A DNA stretch of 32,203 bases. Source: Planctomycetaceae bacterium (GTDB taxonomy: Bacteria; Planctomycetota; Planctomycetia; Planctomycetales; Planctomycetaceae). The stretch's first letter is position 1. The number at the start of each line of letters is the position of its first letter. The position numbers and the translations under genes were made by a program. Of this stretch, positions 8,454 to 17,500 are shown piece by piece. The notes under the pieces are model-generated. The model searched no databases. It saw only the letters and a program-made list of their open reading frames with translations, and had not been told where the DNA came from. The stretch lies in NCBI GenBank assembly GCA_021732785.1, contig JAKFUG010000020.1, positions 1-32,203 on the forward strand, given 5' to 3'.

Positions 8454-9011
8454 CTACCGCTTCGGCAAATCGTCCGGGTTGATGATCACGAGGTCTTCCT
8501 TTGCCAGGTATTTCTCGATCATGGCCGGCGTGGGATACTGCAGGGGGTCGTATTCGGCTTGGAGTTCCGCCAGAGCGGCTTGGGCGGACTCCGGGGCTTG
8601 CCTCCACTGAGCGATCCGCGTCTCACGATCCGTGGGCAATGGTGTTCCGAGAATCCCGATGAGTCGATCAAAATGAGCGAGATTCTCCGGGGAATCGACG
8701 GTCAACAACTCTCGCAGGGACGGCCAGTTGTCGGCTTCGGGACTTTCAATAAACTCTTCCAGCCCGCCCGCGTTGTTTTGCCCCACGAAGACCGTCGCCG
8801 TCAGATAGGACACTTCCGCCGGATGGAGAGCCAGACCCAGCGTCTGCTTACCAATCACGACGAAATTAAAGATGCGGCACGATTCGTCCGGGTTGTCCCC
8901 CTGCGGATTCGCACCACTGATAATCTGCCGCGTACTGCAGCCATACTTGGTGGCGACTTTTCTGATATTCGCCGCGCACTGGTCCAGCACCGCCTGGGGA
9001 AATTTCGCCAT
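8454..9011 (-). CDS. Hypothetical protein, 185 aa
   Basis: I do not recognise this protein. It has no signal peptide, membrane span or familiar catalytic motif. It is soluble and moderately acidic, with Asp/Glu-Pro rich loops (NPQGDNPDES), a hydrophobic strand pair (RIFNFVVIGKQTLGLALHPAE) and a helical middle (SAQAALAELQAEYDP). The ATG at 9011 is the first in frame and the ribosome binding site is weak. It lies in a decayed stretch beside a broken toxin-antitoxin pair, so it may belong to an accessory island. The frame is open over its whole length and its composition does not differ obviously from the surroundings, which supports a real gene. Confidence 0.55.
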   Translation of the reverse strand: MAKFPQAVLDQCAANIRKVATKYGCSTRQIISGANPQGDNPDESCRIFNFVVIGKQTLGLALHPAEVSYLTATVFVGQNNAGGLEEFIESPEADNWPSLRELLTVDSPENLAHFDRLIGILGTPLPTDRETRIAQWRQAPESAQAALAELQAEYDPLQYPTPAMIEKYLAKEDLVIINPDDLPKR

Positions 9012-9238
9012 CGCAGCTCATTTTCTTAGAGGGCAATCGAGAGGCCGCATCGCGATGCAGTATACCCTCACGCGGCCGCATGTGTGAGCGTTGGCGTGTG
9101 ACCGGGTGCGGGCCAGTTTCCGCTTGCAGCCGTCGACGCCGAACACACAACGCCCGGCGATCCGCCCATGGACGCGCAGCGTCTGTTGCATCCGGCGGGG
9201 TGGCCCTGCTTCAGTCGATTCGGGAACTGTGGATGTGC

Positions 9239-9262
9239 CACTGCTTTGTACTCGAAGCAGTG
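9239..9262. repeat. Palindrome CACTGCTT...AAGCAGTG
   Basis: An 8-bp inverted repeat with an 8-nt centre lies in the gene-poor stretch. It is followed closely by a related palindrome at 9293-9322. The pair resembles a degenerate double-hairpin repeat. Confidence 0.6.
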
Positions 9263-9292
9263 TCTTTGAGCGCTTCCCGAAGCAACCGCAGA

Positions 9293-9322
9293 CACGGCTT
9301 CTCCGTGGACTTCGAAGCCGTG
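9293..9322. repeat. Palindrome CACGGCTTC...GAAGCCGTG
   Basis: A 9-bp perfect inverted repeat (9293-9301 with 9314-9322) has a 12-nt centre. It begins 30 nt after the similar palindrome at 9239-9262. No T-tract follows, so a terminator role is not supported. Confidence 0.6.
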
Positions 9323-9369
9323 GCCTGTTCACGCTTTTCCTGTGTGTGGGCAGGAGAACAAGGCACCCC

Positions 9370-9428
9370 GTCCCAAGTCGACAAGCCACACATTACCGGG
9401 GCTGGCCCGCGTCATCTTCGGCCTCCAT
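9370..9428 (-). pseudogene. Second mazF/antitoxin junction remnant (59 nt)
   Basis: This segment matches 8115-8173 with only four mismatches and no gaps. Read on the minus strand it encodes the last antitoxin codons and the toxin start (ATG at 9415, then PGNVWLVDLG) before losing similarity. No antitoxin body and no further toxin sequence is present. It is a fragment of a second copy of the same toxin-antitoxin pair, about 1.25 kb from the first. Confidence 0.65.
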
Positions 9429-9573
9429 CGCAGCGGGCGACGATGGCCACAGGCGACGGTTTGCGACTCTTTTCGGGGGGCGAAGATCAAATCGCGGACA
9501 CATCTACCATTGCCAATGCGTTGGCGGTACACTCTGATGGTCGCCGGTTAATGCACGCCAGAGGGACGATGCG

Positions 9574-10926
9574 ATGTGGTCCGTTTCCGCGCAGGCAGAG
9601 CAGCAGCTCGCCGGGCTACCACGCCGGTCGATGTTGAAGTGGGGGACCGCGGGGCTCATTGCCGGTGCGGCTTCGCCAATCCGGACAGCGGCGGCGAGTC
9701 CGCCCCTCAACAACGGCAAGGCGGTGATTCTCTTCTGCATGGCGGGCGGGCCGTCGCATATCGATATGTACGACATGAAGCCGCACGCGCCGGAACAGGT
9801 CCGTGGGCCGTTCTCGCCCATCATGACGGCGCTGTCCGGTTTTGATGTCTGCGAGTTGATGCCCCGGCATGTCGACATCGCCAAACATCTCACGGTGATT
9901 CGTTCGCTCACCCACACGCTCAGCGTACACGATGACGCCACCCACTGGGTCCAGACCGGTTATCCGCTGTTGAACGCGCGGCAGAAAGGGCAGCAAAACC
10001 CCGCGGATGGTGCCGTCGTGGCGAAGCTGCACGGACCGAATCGCCCGGGCGTGCCGCCGTATGTGTGCATCCCCGAAGACTACCGTTCGCACGCCGGGTT
10101 TTATCAGTCCGCGGCGTATCTCGGCAGTCGCTACAACGCGGTGAACTCCGGCGGCGATCCGTCGCTCGGAAACTTTCGCCGCCCGGAATTCGCACTGCCG
10201 AAGGAACTGCCACTCGGCCGGTTGGATGATCGGCGGCAGTTGCTGCAGCGCATGGACGCCTTCCGCACGAATCTCGATCAAACCACGGCCGGTCAATCAC
10301 TCGACGCCGTGCATGATCAAGCGTTTGATCTCATCGGCAGTCCACGGATCAACGAGGTCTTCGATGTTTCCCGCGAGCCGGATGCCCTGCGGGACCGGTA
10401 CGGTCGTCATGCCTACGGTCAGGGGGCCTTGCTCGCGCGGCGGCTGGTCGAAGCCGGGGTGACGTTCGTCACAATTAACCTGTACGAAAAAGATGTCGAT
10501 TGGTGGGACGATCACTACACCATCGAGAAGAATTTGCGGAAGCGGCTGCCGGTGTATGACCAGGCGTTTTCGGCACTCGTGCAAGACCTGCGCGAGCGCG
10601 GGATGGCCGACAACGTGCTGGTGGCGGCGTACGGGGAGTTCGGCCGGGCTCCGAACATCGACGTTCACACCGGGCGCGGGCACTGGCCGGCGGCGATGTC
10701 CGCCGTGCTCACCGGCGGCGGCATTTGTGAGGGGCAGATCATTGGTTCCACCACCTGGAATGGCGGCGAACCGAAAGACCGGGCGCTCGGTCCGGGGGAC
10801 TTGCTTGCGAGCATTTATCACGTGCTGGGAATCGACGCCAATACGCATCTGCCGGACGCGCAAAATCGACCGACGCGGCTGGTCGAACACGGCGACCCGA
10901 TTCGCGAATTATTCGGCGACGTGTGA
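9574..10926 (+). CDS. DUF1501 domain protein, Tat-exported
   Basis: This is a 450-aa member of the DUF1501 family, distantly related to sulfatases and alkaline phosphatases and very expanded in planctomycetes. A twin-arginine motif (Arg17-Arg18 in LPRRSMLKWGTAG) is followed by an Ala-rich hydrophobic segment, so it should leave the cytoplasm folded through Tat. Family landmarks are visible: CMAGGPSHIDMYDMKP after the leader, SVHDDATHW, and near the C-terminus YGEFGRAPNID with GRGHWP. The enzymatic reaction of the family is not established. In planctomycetes it is often paired with DUF1549/DUF1553 cytochrome proteins, but here it stands alone. The ATG at 9574 has AGGGA about 9 nt upstream. Confidence 0.88.
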   Translation: MWSVSAQAEQQLAGLPRRSMLKWGTAGLIAGAASPIRTAAASPPLNNGKAVILFCMAGGPSHIDMYDMKPHAPEQVRGPFSPIMTALSGFDVCELMPRHVDIAKHLTVIRSLTHTLSVHDDATHWVQTGYPLLNARQKGQQNPADGAVVAKLHGPNRPGVPPYVCIPEDYRSHAGFYQSAAYLGSRYNAVNSGGDPSLGNFRRPEFALPKELPLGRLDDRRQLLQRMDAFRTNLDQTTAGQSLDAVHDQAFDLIGSPRINEVFDVSREPDALRDRYGRHAYGQGALLARRLVEAGVTFVTINLYEKDVDWWDDHYTIEKNLRKRLPVYDQAFSALVQDLRERGMADNVLVAAYGEFGRAPNIDVHTGRGHWPAAMSAVLTGGGICEGQIIGSTTWNGGEPKDRALGPGDLLASIYHVLGIDANTHLPDAQNRPTRLVEHGDPIRELFGDV

Positions 10927-10993
10927 GCCACTGGCTCTGGCAGGGCTGCTTTTTCGTCGACTGGAAAAACACTGACGGTGCCAGATGGCACAC
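10921..10993. repeat. Degenerate long hairpin at the 3' end of the DUF1501 gene
   Basis: The sequence from 10921 to 10955 pairs imperfectly with 10964-10993; the centre is TTTTTC (10950-10955) facing GAAAAA (10964-10969). Two short palindromes are nested in it: GAGCCA/TGGCTC (10925-10937) and GTGCCA/TGGCAC (10978-10991). The stop codon of the DUF1501 gene lies within the 5' arm. It looks like a worn copy of a mobile palindrome that may also serve as transcription terminator. The rest of the gap up to 11158 shows nothing else. Confidence 0.5.
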
Positions 10994-11158
10994 GAGAGTC
11001 TCTCGCTCCTGGTGGACAGACCGATCATCATCACGACGCCAGCCAGGCAAAATGCCTGTCGATGAGGTAACAATCTCGTTGGTGGGGTTGTTGAATCGAT
11101 TCCGATCCGCGAAAACGGGAGGCCATCTTGCCTGTGCCGGTTTTCAAGGATCGTCTTC

Positions 11159-12538
11159 ATGCTGCAGCAATTGTTGTTGCCGGAAATTCGCGAACTCATC
11201 GCCGATGGTGATGAAGCCACATTGCGGGAAACGCTCGATCAATGGCTGCCTGTCGAAGTCGCCGGGCTGCTAAATAAATTGAGCGATGAAGAAGATCTCG
11301 CGGTCATGCGGCTGTTGCGCGGTCCACAACGGGCGCGCATTTTTGAATATCTTGACCGATGGTCACAGCAGAAGCTGGTGCGCGATCTGCCCGGTGATGT
11401 GGTGGGGCCGTTGCTGTCCGACATGGCGGACGACGATCGCACCAGGTTGCTGGAGTCTTTATCGGAAGATGAACGGGACCGCAGTCTGGCCCGGCTCTCG
11501 GAAGAACAGCGGCACCTCGCGGAATTGCTGCTGGATTTTCCAGCCGACTCGGTCGGTCGCTTGATGACGCCCCACTTTGTGTGTGTGCGGCCGCATTGGA
11601 CCATCGAACATGTGCTCGACCACATTCGTCAGCATGGACAGGACAGCGAGACCCTCAACGTCGTTTACGTGGTCGACGACGATCATCGCCTGATTGATGA
11701 TTTGCGAATCCGTCAGTTGCTGCTCGCCAATCCCCATCGGCGGCTCGATGAATTGATGGATTCGCAATACGTCGCGCTGAAAGCCACCGATGAAAAACGC
11801 TCGGCGGTCGAAATCTTCCGCCGCTATGACCGCACGGCGTTGCCGGTGGTGGACGACAACGAGCGGCTGCTCGGCATCGTCACCATTGACGATGTGATCG
11901 ACATCGCCGAAGAAGCCGCGACGCAGGATATGCAAAAGCTCGGTGGCCTCGAAGCACTCGAACTGTCGTACAGTGCAACACCGTTGCCCACGCTGATCCG
12001 CAAGCGCGGGGTGTGGCTGATCGTGCTGTTCCTCGGCGAAATGCTCACCGCCACGGCGATGGGCTATTTCGAAGCGGAAATCGCGAAGGCCGTGGTGCTC
12101 GCGCTCTTTGTCCCGTTGATCATTTCCAGCGGCGGGAATTCGGGATCGCAAGCGGCCACGTTGATTGTCCGCGCGCTCGCCCTCGGGGAAATCCAACTGC
12201 GGGACTGGTTCACAGTGCTGAAACGCGAATTGATGTCGGGATTGGCACTCGGTCTCGTGTTGGGAATGATTGGTTTCCTCCGCATTGCCCTGTGGAGTGC
12301 CTTCTCGACGCTCTACGGCCCACATTGGTTACTGGTCGGCGTTGCCGTCGGGGTGTCGCTCGTGGGGATCGTGCTGTGGGGTTGCCTCGCCGGGGCGATG
12401 ATTCCCTTTGGTTTGAAGCGGGCCGGGCTCGATCCCGCCACGTCGTCGGCTCCGTTTGTCGCCACATTTGTCGACGTCACCGGCCTGGTGATTTATTTCA
12501 GCGTCGCCTTGATCGTGCTTCGGGGTACGATGCTGTGA
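11159..12538 (+). CDS. mgtE: Magnesium transporter MgtE
   Basis: This 459-aa protein is the normal MgtE length. Residues 1-~130 are the helical N domain that senses cytoplasmic Mg2+, with many acidic residues. Two CBS domains span ~133-255 (SVGRLMTPHFVCVRP and TALPVVDDNERLLGIVT). Five transmembrane helices fill ~283-455. The family signature FVPLIISSGGNSGSQAAT (317-334) is present, as is the pore region LDPATSSAPFVATFVDVTG, whose Asp439 corresponds to the selectivity-site Asp of characterised MgtE channels. It forms a Mg2+-gated dimeric channel in the inner membrane. The ATG has AAGGA about 10 nt upstream. No recognisable M-box riboswitch structure was seen in the 5' region. It is convergent with scpB. 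Confidence 0.93.
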   Translation: MLQQLLLPEIRELIADGDEATLRETLDQWLPVEVAGLLNKLSDEEDLAVMRLLRGPQRARIFEYLDRWSQQKLVRDLPGDVVGPLLSDMADDDRTRLLESLSEDERDRSLARLSEEQRHLAELLLDFPADSVGRLMTPHFVCVRPHWTIEHVLDHIRQHGQDSETLNVVYVVDDDHRLIDDLRIRQLLLANPHRRLDELMDSQYVALKATDEKRSAVEIFRRYDRTALPVVDDNERLLGIVTIDDVIDIAEEAATQDMQKLGGLEALELSYSATPLPTLIRKRGVWLIVLFLGEMLTATAMGYFEAEIAKAVVLALFVPLIISSGGNSGSQAATLIVRALALGEIQLRDWFTVLKRELMSGLALGLVLGMIGFLRIALWSAFSTLYGPHWLLVGVAVGVSLVGIVLWGCLAGAMIPFGLKRAGLDPATSSAPFVATFVDVTGLVIYFSVALIVLRGTML

Positions 12539-12547
12539 GTTTGAAGA

Positions 12548-12618
12548 GTCGGGGCAGGGGCCCCAACCTATGGATGTGAAATCCATCGAAAATCATAGGT
12601 CGGGGCCCCCGCCCCGAC
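12548..12618. repeat. 25-nt inverted repeat between convergent mgtE and scpB
   Basis: The arms 12548-12572 and 12594-12618 are reverse complements over 25 nt with two mismatches. A further small stem (ATGGAT with ATCCAT) lies in the loop. It sits 10 nt after mgtE and 29 nt after the end of scpB, so its hairpin could end transcription from both sides. No long T-tract is present. Its shape suggests an interspersed GC-rich palindrome. Confidence 0.7.
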
Positions 12619-12646
12619 GCCTTTGAATTCCAGGGATTGAACGGAA

Positions 12647-13360
12647 TCACGCCGCGTCGGCTTCTTCGGTCGCTTCGACCAGCGGGACTTCCCGCTTGCG
12701 GCGCAATTGGCCGGCATCGGGAAGATCGTCGAGATTGCGCAAGCCGTAGGTTTCCAGAAACTTCCGCGTGGTTTCGTACAGAAACGGACGACCGAGCGTG
12801 TTGTCTTCACCGGCGATCCGCACCAGGCCGCGGTCCATCAGCATCTTCAGGATTTCGGTGCATTGCACGCCGCGGAGCGATTCCAGATCGGCCCGCGTCA
12901 TCGGTTGGCGGTAGGCGAGAATGGTCAGCGTTTCGAGAGCCGGGGCGGATAATTTCAACGCTGCCTGGCGCTGATGCAACTTCCCCAGCCAATAGGCATA
13001 TTCGGGACGTGTGAGGAGTTGGTATCCGGTCGCCACGCGCTCGACACGGAACGGGCTGCCGGTGCGGTCGTAAGCCACGTTGAGTTGTTCGATCAGCTTG
13101 CGGGCTTCGGCGGTGTCGGCGAGCGTGCCGAACTGCACCAGTTTTCGCAGCGACAACGGCCCGCCGGCCACCAGCAGCACGCCTTCCATCCGCGCCATCT
13201 TGGGGGTGCGAATACAGGCAACGTCCACGCCTTCCAGCGACAGGACCCACGGCGCTTCATCACGGCCGACGAAGAACGACCAATGCTGGCCTGTCGCCGG
13301 TGAAGCAATGCGGTGCGTCCACGCCCCGGCGGCGGACGCGGCTAGTGTGCGGCCCGCCAC
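12647..13360 (-). CDS. scpB: Segregation and condensation protein B
   Basis: This is a 237-aa ScpB, the winged-helix subunit of the SMC-ScpAB condensin that organises and segregates the chromosome. Two tandem winged-helix regions are visible: ~55-130 (ARMEGVLLVAGGPLSLRKLV through YQLLTRPEYA) and ~135-215. The second has the conserved core APALETLTILAYRQPMTRAD, then LRGV and RGLVRIAG, and ends near GRPFLYETTRKFLETYGL. A ~54-residue N-terminal extension precedes the first wing; planctomycete members commonly have one. The start is uncertain: GTG 13360 overlaps the upstream gene by 19 nt, suggesting coupling, while ATG 13198 would give a bare ScpB core. No scpA or smc lies nearby. Confidence 0.85.
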   Translation of the reverse strand: MAGRTLAASAAGAWTHRIASPATGQHWSFFVGRDEAPWVLSLEGVDVACIRTPKMARMEGVLLVAGGPLSLRKLVQFGTLADTAEARKLIEQLNVAYDRTGSPFRVERVATGYQLLTRPEYAYWLGKLHQRQAALKLSAPALETLTILAYRQPMTRADLESLRGVQCTEILKMLMDRGLVRIAGEDNTLGRPFLYETTRKFLETYGLRNLDDLPDAGQLRRKREVPLVEATEEADAA

Positions 13361-14070
13361 GTGTCAATCTGCTCCAGAACGCGCTCGACGGCCCGCAACG
13401 GCTCATCGGCTTCGGCTTCGAACCAATGCGACACGCGCGGGTTATCACGCGGCGTATAGGAACAACTGAAAAGGAACTGCAACGGTTGCTGCCCCGGTTC
13501 GAGACGAAAGTTGCGGATCTCCAGGGCGTTCAGTTTTTGCACGGCGTCGCGCCAGGTGAGTTGCGGATCGACCACCACCGGTGCCGTTCTGGATGCCGGT
13601 CGTTTGGGTGTGGGCTCACCGGTCTCGGCCACATTCCGTGCGCGGCGATAGGAACCGGGCAGTCCCTCGGCCATCATCGCGGCGGCGTTGCCTTCCGACA
13701 TGCTGGCGAAGGGGCTGGGGTCGGTCGCTTCCGAGGATGAGGAATCACGGGCGCGGCGCGGCGGCGGCGATGTGGAACCGCGACGGTCTGCCAAGGCTTT
13801 CGCCGCCCGATCGGCAGCATGATCGCCCCATTCGGGGACATCGGCCGTCAGGTTCGAGGCCACTTGTTCGAACCCATCGCGGTCGCCTTCATGGGGCGAA
13901 AACGGCGGCGCTTCGGACTCGGTTTTCCGACGATTTGTCGCGCCGTCTTCGTACGGAGACGCCACCACCGGCGCGAATTGGGGAACGCCGAAAATGGCCA
14001 GCATCGGCACGGCCAGAATGGGAATCAATAACAGCACGGTTGCCAATGAACCTTGCGCACTCGTCCGCAT
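13342..14070 (-). CDS. Single-pass membrane-anchored hypothetical protein
   Basis: This 242-aa protein has one N-terminal transmembrane segment (about residues 9-29, SLATVLLLIPILAVPMLAIF). A low-complexity Ser/Pro/Arg/Glu-rich linker (~40-160) follows, then a compact C-terminal domain (~165-242) with TWRDAVQKLNALEIRNFRLE and a WFEAEADEPLRAVERVLEQI helix. I do not know a named function; the C-terminal block looks conserved rather than random. A GGAAGG about 10 nt before ATG 14070 supports the start. It is upstream of and overlaps scpB, so the two are translated together. That suggests a link to chromosome segregation at the membrane, but this is inference only. Confidence 0.6.
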   Translation of the reverse strand: MRTSAQGSLATVLLLIPILAVPMLAIFGVPQFAPVVASPYEDGATNRRKTESEAPPFSPHEGDRDGFEQVASNLTADVPEWGDHAADRAAKALADRRGSTSPPPRRARDSSSSEATDPSPFASMSEGNAAAMMAEGLPGSYRRARNVAETGEPTPKRPASRTAPVVVDPQLTWRDAVQKLNALEIRNFRLEPGQQPLQFLFSCSYTPRDNPRVSHWFEAEADEPLRAVERVLEQIDTWRAAH

Positions 14071-14276
14071 GAACGCCCAACCTTCCTTGTGCGGGCCTTT
14101 TCACCAACGCGCGGCGACTCCTTCGCCACCCCCTCGGCGGGCGGGAGTCTAGAGAGAACCTCCAATCGTGGCAATTGAACTTTGTAGAAAATATCGCCAG
14201 CCGGTTCATTCCCGTGGAATTGAGCCAGACGGCACGCGAAATGATGGACGAAATACGAAGCCATCGTCTTCGTCCC

Positions 14277-14488
14277 GCGGCCCAACGGGCCAAGATTCGA
14301 TAGCCCAGGGCGCAGCGTCTTCGCGGAGCCCTGGGTCAACGGGTCTAAAGAACAATCATGAGCCCCAACGGGGCGCGACTCCGAATGGTTGCGCCCCGGT
14401 GGGGCTTGATTTCATGTTCCGATCCGCAACCCAGGGCTCCGCGGGGACGCTGCGCCCTGGGCTGTCGAATCCTGGCCCGTTGGGCCGC
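14277..14488. repeat. Large 60-nt inverted repeat with an inner palindrome
   Basis: The arms 14277-14336 and 14429-14488 are reverse complements over 60 nt with four differences, each A/G or T/C, so every one would form a G-U pair if transcribed. Between them, 14361-14376 pairs with 14391-14406 with one mismatch. Each outer arm also contains a CCCAGGGC...GCCCTGGG hairpin. The remainder of the 14071-14526 gap shows no gene. It lies 3' of the PVC cytochrome gene and could act as its terminator, but the size and nesting suggest a mobile palindromic element. Confidence 0.8.
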
Positions 14489-14526
14489 AGGAAATCGATT
14501 CACGCTAGTCGTTTCATCTCGTTCGA

Positions 14527-17500
14527 TCACTTCTTCTTCAGCGTCTGCACAAATTCGATGACGTCGATCAGTTCTTCGGCGGTCATCGTTTTTTGCAGGT
14601 CGGCGGGCATCAGCGAGACCGATTGCTTTTTCAGCTCTTCGATTTCCTTCTTCTTCAGCGTCCGCGTGATGGCATCGGCCCCGCGGAGGACGACCGTATC
14701 GCCGGTTTCGGAGACCTTGATGCCGGTGATCGTGTTCCCCGCATCGGTGAGTGCGGTCCACGTTTCGTAGTTGTGACTGATCCCTGCAGAGGGATAGAGG
14801 ATCGACTCGAACATCGCCTCGCGGCTCAGCTTCGAACCAATCTCCGAAAGATTCGGGCCGACTTCCTTGCCTTCCATGTTGACCACGTGACAGGTGTTGC
14901 ACTTGCCGATGGTGTTGAAGACGATCTTGCCTTTGTCGATGTTGCCCTTCGTCTTTAACATCTGCGCGAGTGGCGGCAGCGGTTGATCGTTGCGCGACGG
15001 GGCAGGGGGGAAGATCGCTGCGATTTCGGCTTTGAAGTCGTCGAACGGCTGGACCTGCAACGAGAACGCCGCAGCTTGGGCGAGATCGTCGGCGATCTTC
15101 TTTGACTTCACTTGGTCGAGGAGTTGGCGCACGCCTTGCTTGGATTTGCCCAGCGACTTGGTGGCTTCCTGACGGACTCCCAGTGGGCGCTGGTCGTCCT
15201 GCAAAGCGGCGAGCAGGAAGGGTGTGGTGCGGTTGTCGGTCGCATTGCCGAGCGCCCGCGCGGCATTGGCAGCTTTGAGCGGGTCTTCCTGTTTCAGCGC
15301 TGCGGTAATGAGCGCTTTGTGCTCCTTGCCGACGAGCATCTTCACGGCGTCGACGGCGACACCGCTGTCCGGTTGTGTGGCAAGGATGTCGACGATCTCC
15401 GGGTACCGCGCCTGCAGGTTGAAGCGGTCAACCAACGTTAGGAACTGCACTGTCCCCTTGCTGCCATCCAGCACCTTGTTGAGCATCGCCAGTTTCGCGG
15501 GTTCCTTGGTGACGTCGAAGCCCGGGAGGCGGTTGAGGGCTTCGGTCATGATAAAGGCCTGGCGATTCGCGTCCGTTGTGGTTCCGCTAAACGCAAGCGT
15601 GGTGATCGCCGCGTCTTTTTCGGGACCGGTGAGGAAATCGAACGCCCGGAAATACCGCGGCAGTTCTTCTGTGGGAACACTCGGATCATTGATGATCTTC
15701 ACGAGCAATTCCGGCGTCTGCTGGGCGCGCGAACGCCAGATGATGTCGCGCCCCGCTTTGGTCGACAGGGCATTCGGAACCTTCTTCAGATACGCTTCCA
15801 GCCGCTGGTCCCACCGCCCGGTGGCGGCAATTCCGAGGGCTTCCAGTTCCCACCGGTCCTCGCCGGGGTACTGCTGCGCCAAAGCGGCCCACATGTTGTC
15901 CGAGCCGGCACTCTTCGTACCGAACATGAGCAACGAGGCCTCGCGGCGCAATTGCGGTTCGTCTTTCATGCCCGTCGGAAGAATCCCGCCGGAAGACCAC
16001 CGGCTCATCGCCCGCAAGGCCAGCACGCGGAAATCCTGTGGCGTTCCCAGGTTGGGCTTGAGAGTCCCCATGACCGTTAACTGAGCCGATTGCGTCTGCA
16101 GTTTGCCTAGCAACCAAAACGCTCGAGCGCGAACCCGGGGGTTGGCATCATTCTTGAAGACCGTCATCAGTGCGGCTTCCGCGTTGTTTTCCATTTTCCG
16201 TAGCGCCGTCCATGCCAGATACCGCGTCGCATGATTCGGACTCTTCAGCGCGGCGATGGCTCCTTCCACCGTGCTGAAATCCGTCTTTGGCACGGTGTAC
16301 TTCACTCCCGGCGGGGCGACGCGGAACAAGCGGCCTTTGTCGACGTCACCCTGCCGATGACCACCCACGCCGGGGTCGTACCAGTCGGCGATGATCAATG
16401 AACCGTCCGGCGCGACGCACACATCGCTTGGCCGGAACCATTTGTCACGGGTTCCTTCCAGCACGTTGACGATTTCCGCACTGTAACCGGCACCGGCCGC
16501 TCGCACCGGATAGCAACGCACGACATTGGGACCGGCGTCGCAGTGAATGATCTGATTGCGGAATTCCTCGGGCAACAGGTCGCCTTCGTAGACACAAATC
16601 CCCGTCGGCGACCCCGCGCCGGCCTGCAACAGGTTCGGCACCACGCCGGGGTCATTGAGATGCCAGTGCCGCAGCGGGATTTCGGTTTCCATGTTCGTCC
16701 GCGGCGACTGCCACCCGGCCCCGGTGATTTCGTCCTTGTAACCGTAGTTGCCGTGCTCCATGACGTAGTTGATCCGTACGCCGCGGTTGCCGTCGTCGTC
16801 GTTGTCCGACTGCCACATCGTGCCGAAGCTGTCGACGCAGACTTCCCAGTTGTTGCGGAAGTTCCAGCCGAGCGTTTCGACTTCGCTGCCATCAAGGTTG
16901 CAGCGGAAAACCATCCCTTCCTGATACGGCTTGCGTGAGTCGTTGATCTCGTTGCCGGCCTTGTCGATGATCGGCTGGCCATTCTTGTCTTTGAGTTGTT
17001 TGCCCGAGTTGCCGAAGTTGAAGTAGAGCTTGCCATCCGGGCCGAAGACGAACGCATGAATGCCGTGATCGTGCTGCGTCCCGGCGATTCCCGTAAACAT
17101 GAGCTCCTTGGAACCAGCATCGGCTTTCAGATCGCCGTCCCGGTCATAGAGCGAGAAGACATTATCGCCGACGGAGATGATCACGCGGTCGCCGAGCACA
17201 CAGATGCCGTGAGCGGAATCGATATCGCGACCCTGATAGAACACGGTCGTCTTGTCCGCGGTGCCGTCGCCGTTGGTGTCTTCGAGAACGAGAATGCGGT
17301 CCCCCTCTTCGCGGTCCTTCCGTTCTTTATTGGCGAAGCGGCGATAGTTGACGACTTCACACACCCAGATGCGGCCGAGGTGATCGATATCGATGTTCGA
17401 CGGGCTGAGCAGCGTCGGCTCGCCAGCAAACAACGTCGCTTCCAAACCGGGGGCGACATCCAACTGCGACACGGCATCGTTGAGTTCACGGCTGCCGCCT

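Larger units (their letters stand above)
9012..9573. other. Gene-poor 562-bp stretch with repeat and gene remnants
   Basis: No convincing gene is present; open frames on both strands have no recognisable content. The stretch contains two palindromes (9239-9262 and 9293-9322) and a 59-nt mazF remnant (9370-9428), listed separately. It probably consists of decayed accessory DNA ahead of the DUF1501 gene. Confidence 0.6.

Noticed and set aside
10927-11158. Mg2+-sensing riboswitch before mgtE
   Set aside because: The region holds a degenerate palindrome at its start, and I could not identify conserved M-box elements.
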